A stretch of DNA of 7,155 bases from Candidatus Solincola tengchongensis. GTDB lineage: Bacteria; Actinomycetota; Geothermincolia; Geothermincolales; RBG-13-55-18. The position numbers were made by a program, and so were the translations under genes. Below, in pieces: positions 1 to 5,934 of this stretch. Position 1 is the stretch's first letter. Every line of letters starts with the position of its first letter. The stretch spans positions 5,498 to 12,652 of the forward strand of contig MU158644.1 of assembly GCA_015711895.1 (NCBI GenBank), given 5' to 3'. A model generated the notes under the pieces. The model saw only the letters and a program-made list of their open reading frames with translations. It did not search any database and was not told where the DNA came from.

Positions 1-2190
1 CGGCCCGGGGGCTTGCATCCTACCCTCTCCGAGACCCTCAGGCGCATGGGCGTAACCCGCCTCTACGTCCATCAGGCACGTGCCCTGGAGCTCCTCTCGG
101 AGGGGCATAACGTGGTCATCGCCACCGGGACGGCCAGCGGCAAGAGCCTCTGCTACCACATACCCGTCTACCAGGAGATCTTGGAAAACCCTTCCAGCAG
201 GGCACTGTATATTTTCCCGACTAAGGCCCTGGCTCAGGACCAGTTGCGCAGCCTGGAGGAGCTTCACGGGGGGGAGGTGGTCTCGGCAACCTACGACGGC
301 GACACGCCGCTGGAGCTTCGGGGGTGGATAAGGCGGCAGGCGCAGGTGGTGCTCACCAACCCGGACATGCTCCATTACGGCATCCTTCCCAACCACAGGC
401 TGTGGGGCGGGTTCTTTCGCCATCTCCGCTACGTGGTTATGGACGAAGCGCGCGTGGCCCGCGGCGTCTTCGGCTCCCACGTGGCCCAGGTGCTGCGCCG
501 GCTCAGGCGGACGGCGGAGCACTACGGGTCGCGGCCGTCGTTCGTCTTCGCCAGCGCCACCATCGCCAATCCGGAGGAGCACGCCTCGAGGCTGTGCGGG
601 TTGGAGGTGAGAGCGGTGGAAGACGACTCCTCCCCCCGGGGCAGGAAGGTCTTCGCCCTCTGGAACCCGCCGGACATCCTGTCCCGGGAGGGCGGTGAGG
701 TGCACCGTTCCTCAAACCTGGAGACGGCGGAGATACTGGCCAGACTTATACGGCTCGGGGTGCGCACCATAGCCTTCTGCCGCTCCCGTAAAGCGGCCGA
801 GCTGGTCTACGGGTATGTGATGCGCCTTCTGGGGGCGGAGGAGAGAGGCCTGGCGGAAAGGGTCTCGCCCTACCGAGGAGGCTACCTTCCCGGGGAAAGG
901 CGGGAGATAGAAAGACGGCTGTTCTCGGGAGAGCTGCTGGCGGTGACCACCACCAACGCCCTGGAGCTCGGGGTGGACATAGGGGAGCTGGAAGCCTGCC
1001 TCATGAACGGCTATCCGGGGACCATCGCCAGCACCTGGCAGCAGGCGGGGAGGGCGGGCCGCCGGCAGGGTGAATCGCTGGCTGTGCTGGTGGCCGCCGA
1101 CGACCCGCTGGACCAGTATCTGGTACGCCACCCGGAGTTCCTCTTCGGCTCACCCTGCGAGGAAGCGGTCATCGATCTGGAGAACCGGCGCATCCTCGGA
1201 GACCACCTGGTCTGCGCGGCCTTCGAGTTCCCTCTGCGTGAGGAGGACGAGGAGTATTTCGGGCCCGCCATGGGGGAGGCACTCGAGGAACTGGTACGCG
1301 AGGGGCGGCTGAAAAAGAGGGGCGGGAGATGGTACTTTGCAGGAGCGGAATCCCCGGCCCAGGATGTCAACCTGAGGTCCGCTTCCGGGAAGCTTATCAG
1401 TATCGTGGACCGGGAGACCGGAACCCTTCTGGGCACCGTGGAAGAGGCTTCCTGTTTTTTCCATGTACACCCCGGTGCGGTTTACCTACACCAGGGGGAT
1501 TCCTATCTCGTGGAGGAACTGGACCTGGAGCGCATGGTGGCCCTGGTGAGGGCCGAGGAGCTCGATTTTTACACCAACCCCATGGACAACACCGACGTCA
1601 TGGTTCTGGGCGAAGAATGGACATCGGCCCCGGGCCCTCGGGCGTGTTCCCTCCACTACGGAGAAGTGGAGGTCTCCGTCAAGGTCTACGCTTACCAGAA
1701 GCGACGCCTCCTGACTCACGAGGTGCTGGAGACTCTGGCGCTGGACCTCCCCACCCGGGTTCTGAGGACCAAGGCCCTGTGGTACACCCTCCCGCTGGAG
1801 CGCTTGGCCCCCCTGGAGATGGACGAATACACGCTTGCCGGGGGGTTGCATGCCCTGGAGCACGCCTCCATCGCCATGCTCCCCCTCTTCGCCATGTGCG
1901 ACCGCTGGGATATCGGGGGCATGTCGACGGCCTTCCACCCCGACACCGGCAGGGCCACGGTATTCATATACGACGCCTACCCGGGAGGGGTGGGCATCGC
2001 CGCCCGTGGTTTCCGCCTGGCGGCGCGGCACCTGCGGGCCACACGGGAGATGGTGGAGAGATGCCCCTGCGCGGAGGGCTGCCCCTCCTGCATCCAGTCT
2101 CCCAAATGCGGGAGCGGGAACGAACCCCTTCACAAGCGTGCGGCGGTGGAACTCCTCAAGCTCCTCGAGGAGGACCTCGACGGGAAATGA
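1..2190 (+). CDS. DEAD/DEAH-box helicase with C-terminal DUF1998 Zn domain (MrfA/YprA-like), 5' partial
   Basis: SF2 helicase of the MrfA/YprA family; B. subtilis MrfA is a 3'-5' helicase in mitomycin C damage repair. The frame is open to base 1, and the first possible start (TTG at 13) lies inside the conserved region before the Q-motif-like LYxHQ, so the true start is upstream. Counting from that TTG: motif I ATGTASGKS (37-45), motif Ia FPTKALAQDQ (68-77), motif II DEAR (144-147), motif III SAT (181-183), motif V ALELGVDIG (316-324), motif VI QQAGRAGRR (343-351). The DUF1998 region carries EHASIAMLPLF (615-625), CDRWDIGG (629-636) and YPGGVG (656-661), then a cysteine cluster at 684, 686, 690, 693 and 699 that is a metal site in this family. 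Visible length is 725 aa against about 750 for MrfA, so only a few dozen residues are missing. Oddity: motif II lacks its histidine, and DEARVARG replaces the usual DExHxYRG. All other motifs look intact, so this is an active gene or a very recent mutation. Family assignment is firm; repair function is inferred. Confidence 0.95.
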   Translation, partial: RPGGLHPTLSETLRRMGVTRLYVHQARALELLSEGHNVVIATGTASGKSLCYHIPVYQEILENPSSRALYIFPTKALAQDQLRSLEELHGGEVVSATYDGDTPLELRGWIRRQAQVVLTNPDMLHYGILPNHRLWGGFFRHLRYVVMDEARVARGVFGSHVAQVLRRLRRTAEHYGSRPSFVFASATIANPEEHASRLCGLEVRAVEDDSSPRGRKVFALWNPPDILSREGGEVHRSSNLETAEILARLIRLGVRTIAFCRSRKAAELVYGYVMRLLGAEERGLAERVSPYRGGYLPGERREIERRLFSGELLAVTTTNALELGVDIGELEACLMNGYPGTIASTWQQAGRAGRRQGESLAVLVAADDPLDQYLVRHPEFLFGSPCEEAVIDLENRRILGDHLVCAAFEFPLREEDEEYFGPAMGEALEELVREGRLKKRGGRWYFAGAESPAQDVNLRSASGKLISIVDRETGTLLGTVEEASCFFHVHPGAVYLHQGDSYLVEELDLERMVALVRAEELDFYTNPMDNTDVMVLGEEWTSAPGPRACSLHYGEVEVSVKVYAYQKRRLLTHEVLETLALDLPTRVLRTKALWYTLPLERLAPLEMDEYTLAGGLHALEHASIAMLPLFAMCDRWDIGGMSTAFHPDTGRATVFIYDAYPGGVGIAARGFRLAARHLRATREMVERCPCAEGCPSCIQSPKCGSGNEPLHKRAAVELLKLLEEDLDGK

Positions 2191-2503
2191 GACCCAGACC
2201 CGCCTGGCGCTCGCGTCACCGGGCGTGTCTTCCGTTCCTCGATATCGGCTGCCGACCGCCCGGGCATGCGGTGATGAGGGGCGGGAGCGGGCAAGAGGGA
2301 GGAACGCGCTGGACGGGCATCTCGGAAAGGCGGCAAGACGGAAGGCGGCCTCACGCCGTTTCCGCTCCGGGAAAAGACGGCGCCACCTCCCTTCCGTAGC
2401 TTCACCCCGTCCTGGGCCGCCGGGCGTAGATAAATATGGAAGAAAGTGGCAATATATCGAGGTTCCTCAATAGCCGGTGACCGTGCCGAGCATCGCGCCC
2501 CAG

Positions 2504-2529
2504 CGGGCATGCCCGTTCAATTATTTGCT
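2504..2529 (+). terminator. possible intrinsic terminator (palindromic hairpin plus T-rich tail)
   Basis: CGGGCATGCCCG at 2504-2515 is a perfect 12-bp palindrome able to form a short CGGG/CCCG stem, extendable by one G-U pair. It is followed by TTCAATTATTTGC, which is T-rich but not a clean T run. It lies about 310 bp past the helicase stop and just before a TATAAT box, a reasonable place to end readthrough. The stem is short and the tail is interrupted, so the call is weak; it could equally be a protein-binding palindrome. Confidence 0.28.
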
Positions 2530-2568
2530 TTGCCAAAAATCCCGATTCCTAAGCCTTATAATCGCTGC
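2530..2568 (+). promoter_or_regulatory. candidate sigma-70 promoter upstream of the inverted-repeat RNA element
   Basis: A perfect TATAAT lies at 2557-2562 within a locally AT-rich stretch. The best -35-like hexamer, TTGCCA at 2530-2535 (five of six consensus bases), sits 21 bp upstream, longer than the usual 16-18. Transcription would begin near 2568-2570, about 20 nt before the nested inverted repeat. The spacing defect keeps confidence moderate. The alternative is that TATAAT is fortuitous in AT-rich DNA. Confidence 0.4.
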
Positions 2569-2590
2569 GGCGGCAACCGATATAGACATA

Positions 2591-2670
2591 GGGAGAGGGA
2601 GACCGCGGCGATGGTCAACCTTCCAAAAGAGGTAGTGTGCGAGTGTCTTGACCACGACTCTCCCTCTCCC
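2591..2670 (+). ncRNA. candidate structured RNA element: nested inverted repeat
   Basis: GGGAGAGGGAGA (2591-2602) is perfectly complementary to TCTCCCTCTCCC (2659-2670). Inside it, TGGTCAA (2612-2618) pairs with TTGACCA (2648-2654). The fold is therefore a 12-bp basal stem, an asymmetric 9/4-nt internal loop, a 7-bp stem and a 29-nt apical region. The stems fall downstream of a perfect TATAAT and upstream of the TetR promoter. I do not recognise a known riboswitch, SRP RNA or 6S RNA consensus. There is no clear terminator T-run after the 3' arm. It may be a small RNA, a leader element controlling the overlapping 27-codon ORF, or a DNA-level inverted repeat. Confidence 0.35.
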
Positions 2671-2694
2671 CTAAATTACAGCTTCCCGAATTGA
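2611..2694 (+). CDS. possible 27-aa small ORF inside the inverted repeat
   Basis: ATG at 2611 opens a 27-codon frame ending at TGA 2692-2694. It is preceded by the purine-rich GGGAGA (2597-2602), 8 nt upstream, which is good Shine-Dalgarno spacing. The peptide begins MVNLPKEVVCECLDHD and has two closely spaced cysteines (CEC); it has no membrane segment. The same purine run is the 5' arm of the inverted repeat, so folding would hide the ribosome site, which would suit a regulatory peptide or leader. I recognise no family. In a short frame like this, coding cannot be told from chance, so the structured-RNA reading is kept as an equal alternative. Confidence 0.2.
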   Translation: MVNLPKEVVCECLDHDSPSPLNYSFPN

Positions 2695-2719
2695 CGCCAT
2701 GGCCGTCCTCCAATCCATC

Positions 2720-2772
2720 ATGTCATATGTGAAATCTTTTATGAAAAATGAAATAGTGTTTAATGTCATAAA
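2720..2772. repeat. repeated half-sites upstream of the TetR gene (candidate operator)
   Basis: ATGTCATA occurs as a direct repeat at 2720-2727 and 2763-2770, 43 bp apart (about four helical turns). TTTATGA (2738-2744) is inverted as TCATAAA (2766-2772), and the second copies overlap the stretch just upstream of the -10 box. TetR regulators typically bind inverted repeats at their own promoters, so autoregulation is a reasonable inference. AT-rich sequence makes such matches easier by chance. Confidence 0.35.
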
Positions 2773-2792
2773 CTCGCTGTTATAATCTCCTT
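2759..2792 (+). promoter_or_regulatory. promoter of the TetR gene giving a likely leaderless mRNA
   Basis: TATAAT at 2781-2786 lies six bases before the ATG at 2793, which places the expected transcription start at or beside the A of the start codon. The -35 region (about 2758-2764, TTTAAT) is weak. There is no room for a Shine-Dalgarno site between the -10 box and ATG, consistent with leaderless initiation, which is common in actinobacteria. Confidence 0.65.
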
Positions 2793-3500
2793 ATGGAGGG
2801 GAGAAAAGACGTCGACGCATCGGGACGGCGGGAGCGCAAGAAGAGGCAGACCCGCGAGGCCTTGGAGAAGGCCGCCCTGCGCCTCTTTCAGGAAAAGGGC
2901 TACGACCGCACGACCATAAGGGACATCACCGAGGAAGTCGACGTCTCCCAGCGCACCTTCTTCCGCTACTTCCCCTCCAAGGAAGCCGTGCTCTTCGGGA
3001 ACTGGGAAGAGAGCCTGGAGTTGTTGCGAAGGCTCATACTTGAGAGGCCCAGCGAGGAGCCGGTCTTCGTCACCCTCTATCGCGCGGCCCTCAAACTGGC
3101 TGAGGCCGACCGGGAGAACGAGGCCTGGCTGGTGACGGTGAAGCGGCTGGCGGAGAAGTCGCGTCGCATCGGGGAGTTCGAGCGCAGCGTGATCTATCCG
3201 GGCTTTGAGAGGGTGGTGGCCGAGGCCCTGGCCGAGCGCATGGGAGTGGACCTGGAGGAGGACCCCCGGCCAAGGGTCCTGGCCGCGGTCTCCGTGGCCG
3301 CCTGGACCACGGCGAGGAGTATATGGATGGAAAGCGGCGGGAGGATGGCCATCTCCGACATCCTCTCCCATACCTTCGGTTCCCTGGTGGAGTTCATGCC
3401 CGAATCCCGCGGGACGGGTGGAGGGCGGAAGGCGGAAAACCCGAGGGCGGGGAAGAAAAGAGGCCATAAGGCCGGTTCCCAGGGAAGAAAGAGGACATGA
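2793..3500 (+). CDS. TetR/AcrR-family transcriptional regulator
   Basis: A 235-aa one-component repressor-type protein. The N-terminal TetR helix-turn-helix spans about residues 15-61: RQTREALEKAALRLF, then EKGYDRTTIRDITEEVDVS and RTFFRYFPSKEAVL, the family signature around the recognition helix. The ligand/dimerisation domain (about 70-200) resembles the C-terminal type found in actinobacterial MftR-like regulators, with W111 and the AAWTTARSIWMESGG helix (169-183). The ATG at 2793 is chosen because a TATAAT lies six bases upstream and no alternative start has a ribosome site; it leaves 13-14 residues before the HTH, as is normal. Residues about 204-235 are a disordered-looking Lys/Arg/Gly-rich tail, likely adding non-specific DNA contact. 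The effector and target genes are unknown. It is flanked upstream by a long regulatory region and downstream by a convergent gene, so self-regulation is the simplest guess. Confidence 0.93.
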   Translation: MEGRKDVDASGRRERKKRQTREALEKAALRLFQEKGYDRTTIRDITEEVDVSQRTFFRYFPSKEAVLFGNWEESLELLRRLILERPSEEPVFVTLYRAALKLAEADRENEAWLVTVKRLAEKSRRIGEFERSVIYPGFERVVAEALAERMGVDLEEDPRPRVLAAVSVAAWTTARSIWMESGGRMAISDILSHTFGSLVEFMPESRGTGGGRKAENPRAGKKRGHKAGSQGRKRT

Positions 3501-3736
3501 TGGGGCGTTCCGGCGGGTTGGCGCCGGGACATGCCTGCGCGGGTCGAGCTCATGCGGCGAAGAATCTCCGAACGCCGGGGAATGAGGCTCCCGCGGCTAG
3601 AGAGATTGCTTTGGGGGTGGATTCCACCCGGAGGACACGGGGGAAGCGGGTTTCATGCGCGCGGCCTTCCGTTGGGGATTCACGGCCGCCCCGGCACTCG
3701 TTGGCCCCGCTACAGGAAGTAGGGGAGCGGGATGGC
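3501..3736. other. 236-bp convergent intergenic spacer with hairpins
   Basis: This spacer lies between the stops of the TetR gene (+) and the cyclotransferase-like gene (-). No credible ORF is seen. Two inverted repeats stand out: GGGTGG-ATT-CCACCC (3615-3629), a tight 6-bp stem with a 3-nt loop, and GCGGCC (3661-3666) pairing with GGCCGC (3684-3689). Neither has a T-run on either strand, so they are not textbook intrinsic terminators, although the convergent position would suit bidirectional termination. Confidence 0.5.
3615..3629. terminator. compact GC hairpin between convergent genes, weak terminator candidate
   Basis: GGGTGG, loop ATT, CCACCC: a perfect 6-bp stem-loop placed between two converging genes. 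The bases after it are not U-rich on either strand, so Rho-independent termination is uncertain; a pausing or Rho-assisted role is possible. Confidence 0.25.
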
Positions 3737-4309
3737 TCAACGCAAGTCGTCGAGGGCTTTTCTCGCCGCCTCCAGGATGGGGGTGCTGATGCGCGGAGGA
3801 GTCTTTCTGAGGTAATCGAGGGCCCTTTCCTTCGCCTCCGGGCGCAGGCCCTTCAGGTAGTCGATGACGTTTTCCGGGGTGAGTTCCCGGCGAGTACGCC
3901 TCTCGAAGTCCGGGCGGAGGTCGTTCCAGATCACAACCCCAATCTTCCGTCCCTCCCGGTTCTTCTCCTCGGCCCAGCGCCGGATGTCCGGGAGGCACTC
4001 GTCCACCGTCCGGCACCAGTGCTCCCCGGTGACCAGGTCCAGGAACCCGACGTTCTCCGGCTTGCACTCCGCCCTCTGCGAGAGGTTCCACACCGCCTCG
4101 CCCACGCTTTCCGTGGCCATGAGAGACCAGTATACCTGTACCGGCGTAGAGCCTCGCCGGAGGGTAAGGGTCAGGTGTCTCTGTGGGGCCACGCGGGATA
4201 GCTCTACGGGCAGGAAAGGCCCGTCGTCGAACCATCGACCCCCGCGGAGCATGAGCCCTTCCGGCTCCGTGACCATGGGATCCCATCCCAGCACCGCTAT
4301 CTCCGACAA
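3737..4309 (-). CDS. hypothetical protein, gamma-glutamylcyclotransferase-like family (LGWGSL-type), divergent
   Basis: A 190-aa cytosolic protein with no signal peptide or membrane segment. From memory it resembles a widespread uncharacterised family with a gamma-glutamylcyclotransferase-like fold, whose members start with a VLGWGSLIW-type motif. Shared landmarks: IAVLGW (4-9), Trp26 and DGPFLPVE (29-36), HLTLTL (45-50), YW (60-61), VVIWNDL (125-131), FERRTRRELTPEN (135-147) and a C-terminal helix with a TP (177-178) near the end. Oddity: the Gly-Ser-Leu after LGW, which corresponds to the substrate-binding loop of the fold, is Asp-Pro-Met here (10-12), so catalysis may be lost or changed. 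The TTG start at 4309 is chosen because GGAGGT lies seven bases upstream and it puts the conserved IAVLGW at the N-terminus. An upstream TTG at 4396 would add 29 Arg-rich, unconserved-looking residues. It is monocistronic and convergent with TetR. Substrate unknown. Confidence 0.72.
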   Translation of the reverse strand: MSEIAVLGWDPMVTEPEGLMLRGGRWFDDGPFLPVELSRVAPQRHLTLTLRRGSTPVQVYWSLMATESVGEAVWNLSQRAECKPENVGFLDLVTGEHWCRTVDECLPDIRRWAEEKNREGRKIGVVIWNDLRPDFERRTRRELTPENVIDYLKGLRPEAKERALDYLRKTPPRISTPILEAARKALDDLR

Positions 4310-4316
4310 CTCTCCC

Positions 4317-4322
4317 ACCTCC
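4317..4322 (-). promoter_or_regulatory. ribosome binding site fixing the TTG start at 4309
   Basis: On the minus strand GGAGGT is followed by seven bases and then TTG (4309-4307). The longer alternative starting at 4396 has only a G-run almost touching its TTG. This decides the shorter protein, beginning SEIAVLGW after the initiator. Confidence 0.65.
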
Positions 4323-4523
4323 CGTCCAGGGCGGGATCGACGCCGCCTTCGAGGCTCCTCGGTTGTCTCGGAGGGGAGCCGCGGCGAGCGCCTCAAGCCC
4401 CCTTACGGCGTTCCTCCGCGTTTTCTCCGGATGTGAATTTCGGCGCACGACGCCTTGGACTGAAGGGGGTTACGCCCTTTCGGAAAGACGTTTCAGGACC
4501 AGGGCCGAGAGACCATCCGAATG

Positions 4524-4551
4524 CCCCGCAGGCGGGCAGCGCCCCCGCAGG
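4524..4551. repeat. duplicated GC-rich 9-mer forming alternative hairpins upstream of larA
   Basis: CCCCGCAGG is present at 4524-4532 and again at 4543-4551, 19 bp apart. GCGGG between the copies (4532-4536) can pair with the CCCGC of either copy, giving two mutually exclusive short stems. It lies about 60 bp before the likely larA transcription start, so it would act at the DNA level or in a longer transcript. Function unknown. Confidence 0.35.
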
Positions 4552-4610
4552 GTGAGAGGGCGTGCGGGACGAACCCCTTCTTATGGGGATACCATGGCGA
4601 TCGGATCTGA

Positions 4611-4623
4611 TATCCTATAGGGC
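4611..4623 (+). promoter_or_regulatory. likely -10 box of larA, giving a leaderless mRNA
   Basis: TATCCT at 4611-4616 is followed by seven bases and then the larA ATG at 4624, the spacing expected if transcription starts at the initiator codon. The AGGG just before ATG is only one base away, too close to serve as a Shine-Dalgarno site. No good -35 hexamer is visible around 4587-4594, so activator dependence or another sigma factor is possible. Confidence 0.5.
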
Positions 4624-5913
4624 ATGAAGTTTTCCTGGGACTACGGGCATGGCACGCAGGAGTTCGAGGTGCCCGACGACCTTCTTCTCGGCGTGGTGGA
4701 GGGCACGGCCGTCGAGCCCCTCGCCGACCTGAGGCATGCTCTGGAGGACGCGCTGGAGAACCCGCTGGGATCCCCTCCCCTTTCGGAGGTGGTGCGCGGT
4801 GGTGACCGGGTGGCCGTGGCCTGCCCCGACTTCCACCGCCTGTGGGTCCGCGCTCGCGTGTGGATGCCCCTGCTGGTCGGCTACCTGAACCGCTGCGGGG
4901 TGCGAGACCGGGACATCACGGTCATCATCGCCAACGGGACCCATGCCCCTCCGGGATACGGAGGCCTGGCGATGATACTCGGGGATGACCTTCTCCGCCG
5001 GGTCCGGGTGGTCAACCACGACGCTCGCGACGAGGCGGCCCTGCGCTTCCTGGGGCACACCACCTACGGTACCCCCCTTTGGGTAAACCGCCACGCCCTG
5101 GAGGCCGACCACCTCATACTGACCGGGGCCGTGGTACCCCACACCTTCGCCGGGTTCGGAGGGGGCCGTAAGGCGGTATTGCCGGGCATGGCAGGGCTGA
5201 GGACCATACTGGCCAACCACCGCCGGGCCCTGAGCGACTCCCCGGGCGGCGGCATCCACCCGCGGGCGGTCCCCGGCGTTCTGGACGGCAACCCGGTCCA
5301 CGAGGACATGCTGGCCGCGGCACGCATGGTCGGGCCTCGCTTCATCGTGAACTTCGTCCTCAGCGAGGAGGGCGACTTTCTGGGGGTCTTCGCCGGGGAC
5401 ATGGAGGAAGCCCACCGGTCCGCGTGCGCCTTCGTCGAGAAGGCGTTTCGGGTGGAAATTCCTTCCAAAGCGGACATCGTGGTCGCTTCCCGGGGAGGTT
5501 ATCCCATGGACCTCACTTTCTACCAGGCCTTCCAGTCCAACGCCAACGCCCGCGCCGCTCTGCGCGAGGACGGGAGGGGAGTCCTCATAATGGTCGGGGA
5601 GTGCTCGGAGGGCCTCGGCCCCTACGAGTTCCAACGCTGGTTCCGCATGGGAGGGCTCGAGGAGATGGAGCAGGAGCTGCGCCGCGCCTTTACCGTTCCC
5701 GGGTTCGTGGTCTACCGGGCAGCGTTGCTCGCCCGACAGGCAAGGAAGGTCATTCTGGTCTCCGGGCTGGACCCGGAGGTGGTGAAGAAGATAGGCATCG
5801 TCCCCCACGCGAGCGTCCAGGAGGCGCTTGAGGAGGCCCTGGCCACGGTACCGGGGGGGAGGATCCTCCTCATGCCCCACGCCTCACAGACCATACCCTC
5901 CCCGGCCTGCTGA
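4624..5913 (+). CDS. larA: LarA-type nickel-pincer racemase/epimerase
   Basis: A 429-aa protein, matching the usual length of LarA (about 425). LarA uses a nickel-pincer nucleotide tethered to lysine to racemise 2-hydroxy acids by hydride transfer. Landmarks: PDFHR (68-72) at the place of the substrate-binding DxTR segment, NGTH with H107, NHD (131-133), VPHTFAGFGGGRKAVLPG (172-188) with H173 and K183, and LANHR with H199. H107, H173, K183 and H199 correspond, shifted by one, to L. plantarum catalytic H108 and H174, cofactor-bearing K184 and nickel ligand H200. The DxxxYQxxxxxxNA segment (296-308) is present, but the family lysine matching Lp K298 is Gln304, so substrate binding may differ. 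The ATG at 4624 is supported by the -10 box just upstream. larC on the opposite strand supports cofactor supply. True substrate unknown; many LarA homologues do not act on lactate. Confidence 0.92.
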   Translation: MKFSWDYGHGTQEFEVPDDLLLGVVEGTAVEPLADLRHALEDALENPLGSPPLSEVVRGGDRVAVACPDFHRLWVRARVWMPLLVGYLNRCGVRDRDITVIIANGTHAPPGYGGLAMILGDDLLRRVRVVNHDARDEAALRFLGHTTYGTPLWVNRHALEADHLILTGAVVPHTFAGFGGGRKAVLPGMAGLRTILANHRRALSDSPGGGIHPRAVPGVLDGNPVHEDMLAAARMVGPRFIVNFVLSEEGDFLGVFAGDMEEAHRSACAFVEKAFRVEIPSKADIVVASRGGYPMDLTFYQAFQSNANARAALREDGRGVLIMVGECSEGLGPYEFQRWFRMGGLEEMEQELRRAFTVPGFVVYRAALLARQARKVILVSGLDPEVVKKIGIVPHASVQEALEEALATVPGGRILLMPHASQTIPSPAC

Positions 5914-5934
5914 GACCACGACGGGCCGCTTCGT

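Larger units (their letters stand above)
2191..2790. other. 600-bp intergenic region between the helicase and TetR genes
   Basis: No convincing protein gene is seen on either strand. Bases 2191-2440 remain GC-rich with fragmented, Arg/Pro/Gly-rich translations matching no family I know. From about 2430 the composition becomes markedly AT-richer. This second half holds a palindromic hairpin (2504-2515), a perfect TATAAT (2557-2562), a nested inverted repeat (2591-2670) and the AT-rich TetR promoter (about 2720-2790), each listed separately. The base-composition shift and packed signals suggest a regulatory or small-RNA region rather than decayed coding sequence. Confidence 0.6.
4310..4623. other. 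314-bp divergent intergenic region upstream of larA
   Basis: It separates the minus-strand cyclotransferase-like gene from larA. It contains the ribosome site of the former (4317-4322), a CTTT-CGG-AAAG mini-hairpin (4477-4487), a GC-rich region with a duplicated CCCCGCAGG (4524-4532 and 4543-4551) interleaved with GCGGG, and the larA -10 box at its right edge. No ORF with a plausible start and ribosome site is seen. No clear -10 box for the minus-strand gene was found. Confidence 0.5.

Noticed and set aside
2219..2263. CCGGGCG / CGCCCGG inverted repeat after the helicase stop as a terminator
   Set aside because: The arms are 7 bp with a 31-nt loop, and the downstream sequence has no T-run; matches like this are expected by chance at this GC content.
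2187..2399. 70-codon frame starting at an ATGA overlap with the helicase stop, with a GGAGG-containing stretch about 15-20 bases upstream
   Set aside because: The translation is an Arg/Pro/Gly-rich low-complexity string with no recognisable motif, continuing a shadow frame that already runs through the helicase gene. The GGAGG belongs to helicase codons and is too far from the ATG.
2591..2670. Known RNA classes for the inverted repeat (SRP RNA, 6S RNA, fluoride riboswitch)
   Set aside because: No SRP tetraloop region, no 6S-like long central bubble, and only a superficial GGCGATGG resemblance to the fluoride aptamer without its pseudoknot partner segments.
4310..4396. N-terminal extension of the cyclotransferase-like protein from TTG at 4396
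   Set aside because: The 29 added residues are Arg-rich and unlike the family N-terminus, and the internal TTG at 4309 has a well-spaced GGAGGT.
3597..4448. Long minus-strand frame (283 codons) overlapping the cyclotransferase-like gene
   Set aside because: Pro/Gly/Arg-rich composition typical of an out-of-frame reading of GC-rich DNA. The overlapping frame has the conserved LGW, DGPxLPVE and VVIW landmarks and a good ribosome site.
4615..5880. 421-codon minus-strand frame opposite larA
   Set aside because: An antisense shadow of larA; the plus strand carries all LarA catalytic motifs, and the antisense product resembles nothing.
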